This document shows positions 24,803 through 34,668 of a DNA stretch of 64,000 nucleotides, piece after piece. The stretch comes from Bordetella petrii (GTDB lineage Bacteria; Pseudomonadota; Gammaproteobacteria; Burkholderiales; Burkholderiaceae_B), in assembly GCF_000067205.1 (NCBI RefSeq), contig NC_010170.1, positions 1,860,001 through 1,924,000 of the forward strand. Direction: 5' to 3'. Position 1 is the stretch's first letter. Each line of letters opens with the position of its first letter. A program made the position numbers and the translations under genes. The notes below the pieces were generated by a model that had not been told where the DNA came from, did no database searches, and saw nothing but the letters and a program-made list of their open reading frames with translations.

Positions 24803-25216
24803 ATGTCCGACACCGCTGCCAAGCCACGTCCGCAGTTCCGCAATATTGGCATTGCGCAAATTGCCCGCTACCGCCTGCCCCTGGCGGGCAAGCTGTCCAT
24901 CCTGCACCGCGTCAGCGGCGCGCTGCTGTTTCTCTGTCTTCCCTTGGTCATCCTGCCGCTGTTCGCGGCCAGCGTGGCCTCGCCGGAAAGCTACGCGCAA
25001 GTGGCGCAATACGCGGGCAATCCCCTGGTGAAACTGGTGTTGCTGGTCCTGGTATGGGGCTACCTGCATCACTTCTGCGCCGGCATCCGCTACCTGGTGC
25101 TCGACCTGCACATCGGTATCGACAAGGTCTCGGCCCAGAAAAGCGCCGGTGTGGTTTTCGGCGTCAGCCTGGCGCTGACCCTCGTGTTCGCCCTCAAATT
25201 GTTCGGAGCTCTGTAA
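24803..25216 (+). CDS. sdhC: Succinate dehydrogenase cytochrome b556 subunit
   Basis: Membrane anchor of complex II that binds heme b and ubiquinone. The 137 residues have the SdhC signature RYRLPLAGKLSILHRVSGAL, with the quinone-site Ser/Arg, and three transmembrane helices. YLHHFCAGIRYLVLDLHIGI contains the heme-ligand His. The stop is directly followed by the sdhD ATG. First gene of sdhCDAB-sdhE-gltA. Confidence 0.95.
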   Translation: MSDTAAKPRPQFRNIGIAQIARYRLPLAGKLSILHRVSGALLFLCLPLVILPLFAASVASPESYAQVAQYAGNPLVKLVLLVLVWGYLHHFCAGIRYLVLDLHIGIDKVSAQKSAGVVFGVSLALTLVFALKLFGAL

Positions 25217-25600
25217 ATGGCCGCTACCAAGAACTATGGCCCCACGCGCCTGGTCGTGGGCGCGCATTACGGCGTCGTCGATTTCATCGCGCAGCGCCTC
25301 ACCGCCGTCATCATGGCGGTGTACACCCTGGTGCTTATCATCGGCGTGCTGGTCATGCCGTCGTTCTCGTATGAAAACTGGAAGGCGCTGTTCACCTTCC
25401 ATGTCTATGCGCTTCCCCTGGGCCAGATCCTGGCCACACTGTTCTTCTTTGCGCTGGCGTGGCACGCCTGGATCGGCGTGCGCGACATCTGGATGGATTA
25501 CGTCAGGCCCGCAGGCGTGCGCATGCTGCTGCAGGTGCTGACCATCCTCTGGCTGGTCGGGTCGATCGTCTATTTCGCGCAAATCCTCTGGAGTATCTAA
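25217..25600 (+). CDS. sdhD: Succinate dehydrogenase hydrophobic membrane anchor subunit
   Basis: Second membrane subunit of complex II. The 127 residues form three helices. RLVVGAHYGVVDFIAQRLTA is the usual N-terminus, and HAWIGVRDIWMDYVRPAGVR carries the conserved His/Asp-Tyr region near heme and quinone. It starts at the base after the sdhC stop and ends 3 bp before the sdhA start, so expression is tightly coupled. Confidence 0.94.
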   Translation: MAATKNYGPTRLVVGAHYGVVDFIAQRLTAVIMAVYTLVLIIGVLVMPSFSYENWKALFTFHVYALPLGQILATLFFFALAWHAWIGVRDIWMDYVRPAGVRMLLQVLTILWLVGSIVYFAQILWSI

Positions 25601-25603
25601 GCC

Positions 25604-27382
25604 GTGGTCTCTGTCCTGAATTCATTGCCGCGCCGCCAGTTTGATGTGGTGGTCGTCGGCGCCGGCGGAGCCGGCATGCGCTGCTCGCTGCAACTGGCCC
25701 AGGCGGGCCTGTCGGTGGCGGTCCTGTCCAAAGTCTTCCCCACGCGCTCGCACACCGTGGCGGCGCAGGGCGGCGTCAGCGCGTCGCTGGGCAACATGAG
25801 CGAAGACAACTGGTACTGGCACATGTACGACACCGTGAAGGGGTCGGACTGGCTGGGCGACCAGGACGCCATCGAGTTCATGTGCCGCGAAGCGCCCAAT
25901 GCCGTGTACGAACTCGAACATTTCGGCATGCCGTTCGACCGGAATGCCGACGGCACGATCTACCAGCGTCCATTTGGTGGACACACCGCGAATTTTGGTG
26001 AAAAACCCGTGCAGCGCGCCTGTGCCGCTGCCGACCGTACCGGTCACGCGCTGCTGCACACCCTGTACCAGCGCAACGTGGCGGCGCGCACCCAGTTCTT
26101 CGTCGAATGGATGGCCCTGGACCTCCTGCGCAACGAGGCTGGCGACGTGGTCGGCGTGACCGCGCTGGAAATGGAAACCGGCGACATCTACGTCCTGGAA
26201 GCCAAGACCACCGTGCTGGCCACCGGCGGCGCGGGCCGCATCTGGGCGGCGTCCACCAACGCCTTCATCAATACCGGCGACGGCCTGGGCATGGCGGCGC
26301 GCGCCGGCATTCCGCTGCAGGACATGGAATTCTGGCAATTCCACCCCACCGGCGTGGCCGGCGCGGGCGTGCTGATCACCGAAGGGGTGCGCGGCGAGGG
26401 CGGCATCCTGCTGAACAAAGACGGCGAACGCTTCATGGAGCGCTACGCGCCCACCCTGAAAGACCTGGCGCCGCGCGACTTCGTGTCGCGCTCGATGGAC
26501 CAGGAAATCAAGGAAGGCCGCGGCTGCGGCCCCGACGGCAGCTATGTGGTGCTCAAGCTCGACCACCTTGGCGCCGACGTCATCAACAAGCGCCTGCCGT
26601 CGATTCGCGAAATCGCCATCAAGTTCGGTAACGTCGACCCCATCAAAGAGCCGATCCCGGTCGTGCCCACCATCCACTACCAGATGGGCGGCATCCCGGC
26701 CAACTACCATGGCCAGGTGCTCACGCACGTCAACGGCGAAAGCAAGGTCGTCAACGGCCTGTACGCCATCGGCGAGTGCGCGGCGGTGTCGGTCCATGGC
26801 GCCAACCGCCTGGGCACCAACTCGCTGCTCGACCTGATCGTGTTCGGCCGCGCCACCGGCAACCACATCGTGGCCTCGCACCCCGAGCGCCAGCATGCCC
26901 ACCAGCCCGTGCCCAAGGAAGCCGTCGAGTTTTCCCGCGACCGCGTGGCCAAGCTGGAAGCGCGCACCTCGGGCGAAAAGACGCAAGACGTGGCCAACGC
27001 CATCCGCGTGTCCATGCAGCGCCACTGCGGCGTGTTCCGCACGCTGGACCTGCTCAACGAAGGCGTGGGCCAGATCGAAGACCTGGCCAAGCAGGCCGAG
27101 CACGTCTATTTCAAGGACAAGTCCAAGGTGTTCAACACCGCCCGCATCGAGGCGCTGGAACTGACCAACATGATCGAAGTGGCCCGCGCCACCATCAAGT
27201 CGGCCGCCAACCGCCACGAAAGCCGCGGCGCCCACGCGCTGAACGACCACCCCGAGCGCGACGACGTGAACTGGCTGAAGCACACCCTCTGGTATTCCGA
27301 GGATGGCCGCCTGGATTACAAGCCCGTTCAAATGAAGCCCCTGACGGTCGAGTCCTTCCCGCCCAAGGCGCGTACTTTCTAA
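25604..27382 (+). CDS. sdhA: Succinate dehydrogenase flavoprotein subunit
   Basis: Catalytic subunit that oxidises succinate to fumarate. The 592 residues start at a GTG (no ATG is available at the right place). The FAD-binding VVVVGAGGAGMRCSLQLAQA comes first, then SHTVAAQGGVSAS with the His that covalently holds FAD. The substrate motif EFWQFHPTGVAGAG and the active-site Arg in RDFVSRSMDQEI are intact. The C-terminus ends SFPPKARTF as in other SdhA proteins. Inner-membrane-associated with SdhB. Confidence 0.97.
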   Translation: MVSVLNSLPRRQFDVVVVGAGGAGMRCSLQLAQAGLSVAVLSKVFPTRSHTVAAQGGVSASLGNMSEDNWYWHMYDTVKGSDWLGDQDAIEFMCREAPNAVYELEHFGMPFDRNADGTIYQRPFGGHTANFGEKPVQRACAAADRTGHALLHTLYQRNVAARTQFFVEWMALDLLRNEAGDVVGVTALEMETGDIYVLEAKTTVLATGGAGRIWAASTNAFINTGDGLGMAARAGIPLQDMEFWQFHPTGVAGAGVLITEGVRGEGGILLNKDGERFMERYAPTLKDLAPRDFVSRSMDQEIKEGRGCGPDGSYVVLKLDHLGADVINKRLPSIREIAIKFGNVDPIKEPIPVVPTIHYQMGGIPANYHGQVLTHVNGESKVVNGLYAIGECAAVSVHGANRLGTNSLLDLIVFGRATGNHIVASHPERQHAHQPVPKEAVEFSRDRVAKLEARTSGEKTQDVANAIRVSMQRHCGVFRTLDLLNEGVGQIEDLAKQAEHVYFKDKSKVFNTARIEALELTNMIEVARATIKSAANRHESRGAHALNDHPERDDVNWLKHTLWYSEDGRLDYKPVQMKPLTVESFPPKARTF

Positions 27383-27395
27383 GCAGGATGCTGTT

Positions 27396-28112
27396 ATGAG
27401 CACCAAGAGAATCGTCAAATTCGAGATCTACCGCTACGACCCGGACAAGGACGAGCGCCCGTACATGCAGAAGCTGGAAGTCGAACTCCAGCCCACTGAC
27501 AAGATGTTGCTCGATGCGATCATCCGCATCAAGAACGACGTGGACGACAGCCTCGCCCTGCGCCGCTCGTGCCGCGAAGGCGTGTGCGGTTCCGACGCCA
27601 TGAACATCAATGGCAAGAACGGCCTGGCCTGCACCACCAACCTGCGCGAGCTGAAAGAGCCCATCGTGCTCAAGCCGCTGCCCGGCCTGCCCGTGATCCG
27701 CGACCTGATCGTGGACATGACGCACTTCTTCAACCAGTACCACTCGATCCGCCCGTACCTGATCAACGACACGCCGCCGCCCGAGCGCGAGCGCCTGCAG
27801 TCGCCCGAGGCCCGCGAAGAGCTCGACGGCCTGTACGAGTGCATTCTGTGCGCGTGCTGCTCGACGTCTTGCCCGTCGTTCTGGTGGAACCCCGACAAGT
27901 TCGTCGGCCCGGCGGGCCTGCTGCAGGCATATCGCTTCCTGGCCGACAGCCGCGACGAAGCCACGGGCGAGCGCCTGGACAACCTGGAAGATCCTTATCG
28001 CCTGTTCCGCTGCCACACCATTATGAATTGCGTCGACGTCTGTCCGAAGGGCCTGAATCCGACCAAGGCAATTGGCAAGATCAAGGAACTGATGGTCCGT
28101 CGGACGGTCTAG
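27396..28112 (+). CDS. sdhB: Succinate dehydrogenase iron-sulfur subunit
   Basis: Passes electrons from SdhA to ubiquinone. The 238 residues show all three clusters: the [2Fe-2S] ligands in SCREGVCGSDAMNINGKNGL with a following Cys, the [4Fe-4S]/[3Fe-4S] ligands in CILCACCSTSCPSFWW, and CHTIMNCVDVCPKGLNPTKA. It starts 13 bp after sdhA and is followed 21 bp later by sdhE. Confidence 0.97.
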   Translation: MSTKRIVKFEIYRYDPDKDERPYMQKLEVELQPTDKMLLDAIIRIKNDVDDSLALRRSCREGVCGSDAMNINGKNGLACTTNLRELKEPIVLKPLPGLPVIRDLIVDMTHFFNQYHSIRPYLINDTPPPERERLQSPEAREELDGLYECILCACCSTSCPSFWWNPDKFVGPAGLLQAYRFLADSRDEATGERLDNLEDPYRLFRCHTIMNCVDVCPKGLNPTKAIGKIKELMVRRTV

Positions 28113-28133
28113 TTAAACGGTGCAGAGATCAAT

Positions 28134-28394
28134 ATGGGCAGTCTGACTGAACTCGAACGGACGCGTCTGCGGTGGCGGGCGCGCCGCGGCCTGCTCGAGA
28201 ATGACCTGATCATTACCCGGTACCTGGACGCATACGAAACGCAGCTCACCGATGACGACGTCGATGCGCTCGCCCAGCTGTTCGAGCTGGGCGACAACGA
28301 CCTGCTCGACCTGTTGCTGGCGCGCAAAGAGCCCGAGGGGGCGCTCGACACGCCACGGGTGCGCACCATCATCGGACAAATGCGTGAGCTCTGA
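28134..28394 (+). CDS. sdhE: FAD assembly factor SdhE (succinate dehydrogenase assembly factor 2)
   Basis: Small cytoplasmic protein that promotes covalent flavin attachment to SdhA. The 86 residues form a helical bundle with the key RGLLENDLII sequence (the RGxxE motif needed for activity) and YDALLDLLL-like helix NDLLDLLLARKEPEG. Its place between sdhB and gltA is the standard betaproteobacterial order. Confidence 0.93.
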   Translation: MGSLTELERTRLRWRARRGLLENDLIITRYLDAYETQLTDDDVDALAQLFELGDNDLLDLLLARKEPEGALDTPRVRTIIGQMREL

Positions 28395-28414
28395 TTAATA
28401 GTGAGGAAATAGCG

Positions 28415-29725
<1,311 letters not shown>

Positions 29726-29746
29726 TCTTCCCGGCGTATTTCCCGG

Positions 29747-29780
29747 CATGAAAAAACGCCCGCAAGGGCGTTTTTTCATG
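29747..29780. terminator. Terminator after gltA (bidirectional)
   Basis: A perfect 15-bp stem (29747-29761 with 29766-29780) with a GCAA loop has six A residues on one side and six T residues on the other, so it can stop transcription from both gltA and the convergent minus-strand gene. It starts 21 bp after the gltA stop. Confidence 0.92.
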
Positions 29781-29840
29781 GGCGTCGCGGGCGCAACGGG
29801 CAGGGCGCCGGCGCGACGGCCGGCCCCTGCGCAAGCCGGG

Positions 29841-30293
29841 CTACATGCCGATGCCGCGCGCCATCAGCGCGGCAAACAGCGGCAGCAGCACGAACAGGTG
29901 GGTTTCCAGCATGACCCAGCGGCGGGCGCGCTTGATGTCGGCGTCGGCTGGGGCGTAGTCGGGCTGCTGGCGCGACTGCTTGCGCCAACGCAAAAAGGTC
30001 AGGGTCGGCACGATGGAACAGAGCCCGATAATGACGAACAGGGTGATTTTGGCGTGAAACCAGGGGTTGGCCATGTAAAAAGCGACGCCCTTGACCCCCA
30101 GGGTCAGGCGCAGCAGCCCGGTGGCCAGCACGGCCAGGGCCGAAACCAGGTACAGGCGGTCGTACAGGGCGAGCCGCCTGACTGTGTCGGGCGACAGGCC
30201 CGGGCGCAGCAGCACGGCCTCGGCGGTCATGATGACGATGAGCACAAAAATGGCCAGGTAATGAAACCAGGCGAGCAGGGCGTCTTGCAGCAT
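29841..30293 (-). CDS. DUF2214-like four-helix membrane protein
   Basis: A 150-residue inner-membrane protein with four predicted helices (residues about 5-27, 46-68, 76-98, 125-148). Sequence blocks include WFHYLAIFVLIVIMTAEAVL, LYDRLYLVSALAVLATGLLR and NPWFHAKITLFVIIGLCSIV. The His and Lys in membrane segments resemble the DUF2214/CopD-like group to which HemJ is distantly related. The function is unknown. ATG 30293 is chosen because upstream codons add a charged, non-conserved tail. It converges with gltA on the shared terminator. Confidence 0.75.
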   Translation of the reverse strand: MLQDALLAWFHYLAIFVLIVIMTAEAVLLRPGLSPDTVRRLALYDRLYLVSALAVLATGLLRLTLGVKGVAFYMANPWFHAKITLFVIIGLCSIVPTLTFLRWRKQSRQQPDYAPADADIKRARRWVMLETHLFVLLPLFAALMARGIGM

Positions 30294-30484
30294 GGCGGCT
30301 CCGGAAGATCTGGGTAGTGCGTTTTTAACATTGCGGCAGGCCAATTATCGGGCCGAGCATGAAAATTGCTGCTTCGGAAGTAGAATTTCCTGGTTGCGGG
30401 CCGGCACCGGTCAAACGCCTCGATGTTGGCCAACTGCCCGGCCAGTGACAAGACTATTGCTTGCACACCATGGGAAGCCAAGAC

Positions 30485-32017
30485 ATGACACAGACATCTG
30501 ACGCGTCACAGCAAGGCCGGCCACTGCAAATCGACGACATCACGGTCATCGACAATACCAAGCTCAAGAAGGCCGTGACAGCGGCCGCGCTGGGCAACGC
30601 CATGGAGTGGTTCGATTTCGGCGTCTATGGTTTCGTCGCTTTCGCGCTGGGCAAGGTGTTCTTTCCGGACGCTTCGCCCACCGTCCAGATCATCGCGGCG
30701 CTGGGCACGTTTTCGGTGCCGTTTCTGGTGCGGCCCCTGGGGGGCGTGTTCTTCGGGGTCATGGGAGACCGCTTCGGCCGGCAGAAGGTCTTGTCGCTGA
30801 CCATCATCATCATGGCGGTCAGCACGTTCTGCATCGGCCTGATTCCGTCATATCGGTCCATCGGCATATGGGCGCCCGTGCTGCTGCTGTTGTGCAAGCT
30901 CGCGCAGGGGTTTTCCGTGGGCGGCGAATACACCGGGGCGGCCGTCTTCGTGGCCGAGTATGCGCCCGACCGCCGGCGTGGATTCCTGGGCAGCTGGCTG
31001 GATTTCGGGTCGATTGCCGGTTTCGTGCTGGGCGCCGGCCTGGTGGTCCTGTTGCAGACCATCCTGCTGGAACCGACGTTCCTGGACTGGGGCTGGCGCA
31101 TTCCGTTTTTCGTGGCCGGGCCGCTGGGCTTGCTGGGCCTGTACCTGCGCCACGCCGCCGAAGAAACGCCGGCCTTCACGCAGCAGCTGGAAAAAATGGA
31201 AAAAGAAGACCGGGACGCCGTGCAAGAGCGGCCCACCGTGTCGTTCCGGGAAATATTCTCGAAGTACCGCAAGCCCTTGCTGGTATGCGTGGGCATGGTG
31301 CTTGTGACCAACATTACCTATTACATGCTGCTGACCTACATGCCTACTTACCTGTCCGGCAGCCTGGGCTATTCCGAAGAGCATGGCGTGCTCATCATCG
31401 TGGTGGTGATGATAGGGATGCTGTTCGTGCAGCCGGTCGTGGGTTTTTTCAGCGACAAGATCGGCCGCAAGCCGTTCTTGCTGACGGGCAGCCTGGGGCT
31501 GCTGGTGCTGTCGGTGCCAGCCTTTCATTTCATCGGCAGCGACAACACCGGCCTGATTTTCCTGGGCCTGTTGTTCATCGCCGTGCTGCTCAATTGCCTG
31601 ACCGGCGTCATGGCCTCGACGCTGCCCGCGCTGTTTCCCACGCGCATTCGCTACAGCGCGCTGGCCAGTTCTTTCAACATTGCCATCATTGTGGCGGGGC
31701 TGACGCCAACCGTGGCTGCCTGGCTGGTGGAAGAAACCAACAATCTGCTGATGCCCGCCTTCTACCTGATGGCGGCCTCGGTCATCGGCCTGGTGACTTC
31801 CCTGTTTCTGCCCGAGACGGCCAACCGGCCCATGCGCGGCGACACGCCCAGCGCGTCCAGCCATCGCGAAGCCAAGATGCTGCTGCAGCAGGCCTACGAT
31901 TACATTGAAGAAAAACTGGGGGATGTCGACGAGGAAATCGCCGACATGGAGGAGAAGCTCGAGGCGCTGCGGCGGCGCCGCCAGCAATTGGCCGATCGCC
32001 ACCCGCACCTGGAGTAG
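30485..32017 (+). CDS. proP: MFS proton symporter, ProP-like (osmolyte/proline-betaine type)
   Basis: A 510-residue metabolite:H+ symporter with twelve transmembrane helices. ALGNAMEWFDFGVYGFVAFA is the family's first helix, GDRFGRQKVLSLTIIIMAVS the loop 2-3 signature and SVGGEYTGAAVFVAEYAPDR the helix 4-5 motif. After the last helix there is a C-terminal coiled coil (LQQAYDYIEEKLGDVDEEIA, MEEKLEALRRRRQQL), the feature that marks ProP osmosensors. ATG 30485 has GGAAG nine bases upstream; a TTG at 30461 is a weaker option. The actual solute is inferred from the family. Confidence 0.82.
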   Translation: MTQTSDASQQGRPLQIDDITVIDNTKLKKAVTAAALGNAMEWFDFGVYGFVAFALGKVFFPDASPTVQIIAALGTFSVPFLVRPLGGVFFGVMGDRFGRQKVLSLTIIIMAVSTFCIGLIPSYRSIGIWAPVLLLLCKLAQGFSVGGEYTGAAVFVAEYAPDRRRGFLGSWLDFGSIAGFVLGAGLVVLLQTILLEPTFLDWGWRIPFFVAGPLGLLGLYLRHAAEETPAFTQQLEKMEKEDRDAVQERPTVSFREIFSKYRKPLLVCVGMVLVTNITYYMLLTYMPTYLSGSLGYSEEHGVLIIVVVMIGMLFVQPVVGFFSDKIGRKPFLLTGSLGLLVLSVPAFHFIGSDNTGLIFLGLLFIAVLLNCLTGVMASTLPALFPTRIRYSALASSFNIAIIVAGLTPTVAAWLVEETNNLLMPAFYLMAASVIGLVTSLFLPETANRPMRGDTPSASSHREAKMLLQQAYDYIEEKLGDVDEEIADMEEKLEALRRRRQQLADRHPHLE

Positions 32018-32035
32018 GGCGGGTGGCGGCCGGGG

Positions 32036-34324
32036 TCAGGAACGCGCGCGGGCGGCTTCCTGCTGCGCGTCGACCACCGCCAGGGCGGTCATGTTGACGA
32101 TGCGGCGCACCGTGGCGCTGGTGGTCAGGATGTGCACCGGACGGGCCGAGCCCAGCAGGATGGGACCCATGGCGATGCCGTTGCTGCCGGTCATCTTGAG
32201 GATGTTGTAGGTGATGTTGCCGGTATCCAGGTTGGGCATGATCAGCAGGTTGGCCGGCCCCTTCAGCTTGCTGTCGGGGTAGGCCAGCACGCGGATCTTT
32301 TCCGACAGCGCGGCATCGGCGTGCATTTCGCCGTCGACTTCCAGTTCGGGCGCGCGTTCCTCGATGATGCGGCGCGCTTCGGCCATCTTGCGCGACGAGC
32401 TGGTCATGCGGCTGCCGAAGTTGGAATGCGACAGCAGCGCGATCTTGGGCACCACCCCGAAACGCAGCATTTCATCGGCGGCCTGCACCGTGATGCTGGC
32501 GACTTCCTCGGCCGACGGGTTTTCGTTGACGTGCGTGTCGGCGATGAACAGGGTCTGGTCGGGCAGCATCAGCACGTTCAGCGCGGCGTAGGTCTGCCCG
32601 GGCTTGCGGCCGATGATCTCGTCCACGTACTTGAGCTGGTTGTCGTACTTGCTGGCCACGCCGCACAGCAGCGCATCGGCGTCGCCGCGGCGCAGCAGCA
32701 TCGCGCCGATCAGCGTGTTGTGTTTGCGGATCATCGCTTTCGCGATGGCGGGCGTGACGCCCTCGCGGCCCTTCAACTGGTAGTAGGCGTTCCAGGTTTC
32801 GTTGAAGCGGCTGTCGTCTTCGGGATCGACGATTTCGATGTTCTGGCCGGCCACCAGGCGCAGCCCGGCCTTTTTGACGCGCATCTCGATGACCGCGGGG
32901 CGGCCCACCAGGATGGGACGCGCCAGGTTTTCGTCGATGACGGTCTGCGCTGCGCGCAGCACGCGCTCGTCTTCGCCGTCGGCATAGATGACGCGCTTGG
33001 GCGCTTTTTTGGCTTGGGCGAACAGCGGGCGCATCAGCTGGCCCGAATGGTAGACGAAGCCCATCAGCTTCTGGCGGTAGGCCTCGATGTCTTCGATGGG
33101 GCGCGTGGCCACGCCGGAATCGACGGCGGCCTGGGCGACGGCCGGTGCGATCTGGACGATAAGGCGCGGATCGAAGGGTTTGGGAATGATGTATTCGGGG
33201 CCGAAGGACAATTCCTGCCCGGCGTAGGCGCGCGCGACTTCGTCGTTCTGCTCGGCCTGCGCCAGTTCGGCGATGGCTTTCACGCAGGCCAGCTTCATTT
33301 CTTCGGTGATGCGCGTGGCGCCGGCATCCATGGCGCCGCGGAAGATGAAGGGAAAGCACAGCACGTTGTTGACCTGGTTCGGGTAGTCCGAACGGCCGGT
33401 GGCGATGATGCAGTCGGGGCGGGCGGCGCGCGCCACTTCAGGGCGGATCTCGGGCTCGGGGTTGGCCAGGGCCAGGATCAGCGGGCGGTCGGCCATGGTC
33501 TTGACCATGTCGGCGGTCAGCACGCCGGCGGTCGAGCAGCCCAGGAACACGTCGGCGCCGCGCACGACGTCGGCCAGCGTGCGCGCGTCGGTTTTTTGCG
33601 CGTAGCGCTTCTTGTTGGGTTCCATGTTTTCGTCGCGGCCGTCCCAGATGACGCCGCGCGAATCCACCACGTAGATGTGCTCGCGCTTGATGCCCAGGTG
33701 CACCAGCAGGTCGAGGCAGGCGATGGCCGCGGCGCCCGCGCCCGATACCGCCAGCTTGACCTGGGCGATGTCTTTGCCGACCACTTTCAGGCCATTCAGG
33801 ATGGCGGCCGACGAGATGATGGCCGTGCCGTGCTGGTCGTCATGGAAGACAGGTATCTTCATGCGCTCGCGCAGCTTCTTTTCAATGTAGAAGCACTCGG
33901 GCGCCTTGATGTCTTCCAGGTTGACGCCGCCCAGCGTGGGCTCGAGCGCGGCGATGATGTCGACGAGTTTGTTGGGGTCGTTTTCGGCGAGCTCGATGTC
34001 GAATACGTCGATGCCGGCGAATTTCTTGAACAGGCAGCCCTTGCCTTCCATGACCGGCTTGGCGGCCAGCGGGCCGATGTTGCCCAACCCCAGCACGGCG
34101 GTGCCGTTGGTGATGACGCCCACCAGATTGGCCCGCGAGGTGTATTTCGACGCCGCGTCGTCACCCTGGTCGAAAATGGCCATGCAGGCCGCGGCCACGC
34201 CCGGCGAGTACGCCAGCGACAAGTCGTCCTGGTTGGCCAGGGTCTTGGTGGGCATTACCGAGATTTTGCCGGGGGTCGGGTGCGCGTGGTAGTCGAGCGC
34301 CAGTTTGGTAAGAGTTTCGTCCAT
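32036..34324 (-). CDS. maeB: NADP-dependent malic enzyme with phosphotransacetylase-like domain
   Basis: Decarboxylates malate to pyruvate, making NADPH. The 762 residues hold an N-terminal malic domain (LSLAYSPGVAAACMAI, then FHDDQHGTAIISSAAILNGL and the Rossmann VSGAGAAAIACLDLLV). From about residue 430 a phosphotransacetylase-like domain follows (KRVIYADGEDERVLRAAQTV to TGSNGIAMGPILLGSARPVH). That domain is usually regulatory in MaeB, sensing acetyl-CoA. It converges with proP, whose stop is 19 bp away. ATG 34324 fits the family start. Confidence 0.95.
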   Translation of the reverse strand: MDETLTKLALDYHAHPTPGKISVMPTKTLANQDDLSLAYSPGVAAACMAIFDQGDDAASKYTSRANLVGVITNGTAVLGLGNIGPLAAKPVMEGKGCLFKKFAGIDVFDIELAENDPNKLVDIIAALEPTLGGVNLEDIKAPECFYIEKKLRERMKIPVFHDDQHGTAIISSAAILNGLKVVGKDIAQVKLAVSGAGAAAIACLDLLVHLGIKREHIYVVDSRGVIWDGRDENMEPNKKRYAQKTDARTLADVVRGADVFLGCSTAGVLTADMVKTMADRPLILALANPEPEIRPEVARAARPDCIIATGRSDYPNQVNNVLCFPFIFRGAMDAGATRITEEMKLACVKAIAELAQAEQNDEVARAYAGQELSFGPEYIIPKPFDPRLIVQIAPAVAQAAVDSGVATRPIEDIEAYRQKLMGFVYHSGQLMRPLFAQAKKAPKRVIYADGEDERVLRAAQTVIDENLARPILVGRPAVIEMRVKKAGLRLVAGQNIEIVDPEDDSRFNETWNAYYQLKGREGVTPAIAKAMIRKHNTLIGAMLLRRGDADALLCGVASKYDNQLKYVDEIIGRKPGQTYAALNVLMLPDQTLFIADTHVNENPSAEEVASITVQAADEMLRFGVVPKIALLSHSNFGSRMTSSSRKMAEARRIIEERAPELEVDGEMHADAALSEKIRVLAYPDSKLKGPANLLIMPNLDTGNITYNILKMTGSNGIAMGPILLGSARPVHILTTSATVRRIVNMTALAVVDAQQEAARARS

Positions 34325-34490
34325 GCTGATGAGAGGCCTTGCGGCACGGCTGACAAAGTAGAAGACGGGCCGTCAGGGGCCCGTCCCGGAAAAGAAGGCG
34401 TCTATTTCAACAGAAAGTGGGGGGATATGTTTGCTGCAGTGCAGCGTATGCTGTTTTTGTGCGCGGGGTGCGGGCGGTGTTCTTTTGGCC

Positions 34491-34623
34491 GTCCCGGCGC
34501 ATCCGGCCAGGCGCGGCCGGCGCACGTGCGGCGGGCTCGGGCGCATGCAGGCGCCCGAGGCCTGCTGCGCAGGCTGCCCCGCCGCCCAACGCGCCGGCCG
34601 CGCCTGGCCGGATGCGCCGGGAC
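34491..34623 (+). repeat. Structured element copy C: 33-bp perfect inverted arms
   Basis: The arms 34491-34523 and 34591-34623 are perfect 33-bp inverted complements with no mismatch. The 67-nt core (34524-34590) matches copies A and B. Within it, CTCGGGCGC pairs with GCGCCCGAG (9 bp) and GCCTGC pairs with GCAGGC. It lies in the 344-bp maeB to E1 gap, 45 bp past the E1 stop. The rest of that gap has a small hairpin near 34435-34455 and no gene. Confidence 0.88.
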
Positions 34624-34668
34624 TCCAACTGGGGATCGGCCGCCGGGGGGCTGAATGCGTGCGGGGGG

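Noticed and set aside
32132..34654. 840-codon plus-strand ORF over maeB
   Set aside because: Shadow of maeB; composition is Asp/Val/His/Gly-rich and it runs into the structured repeat C.
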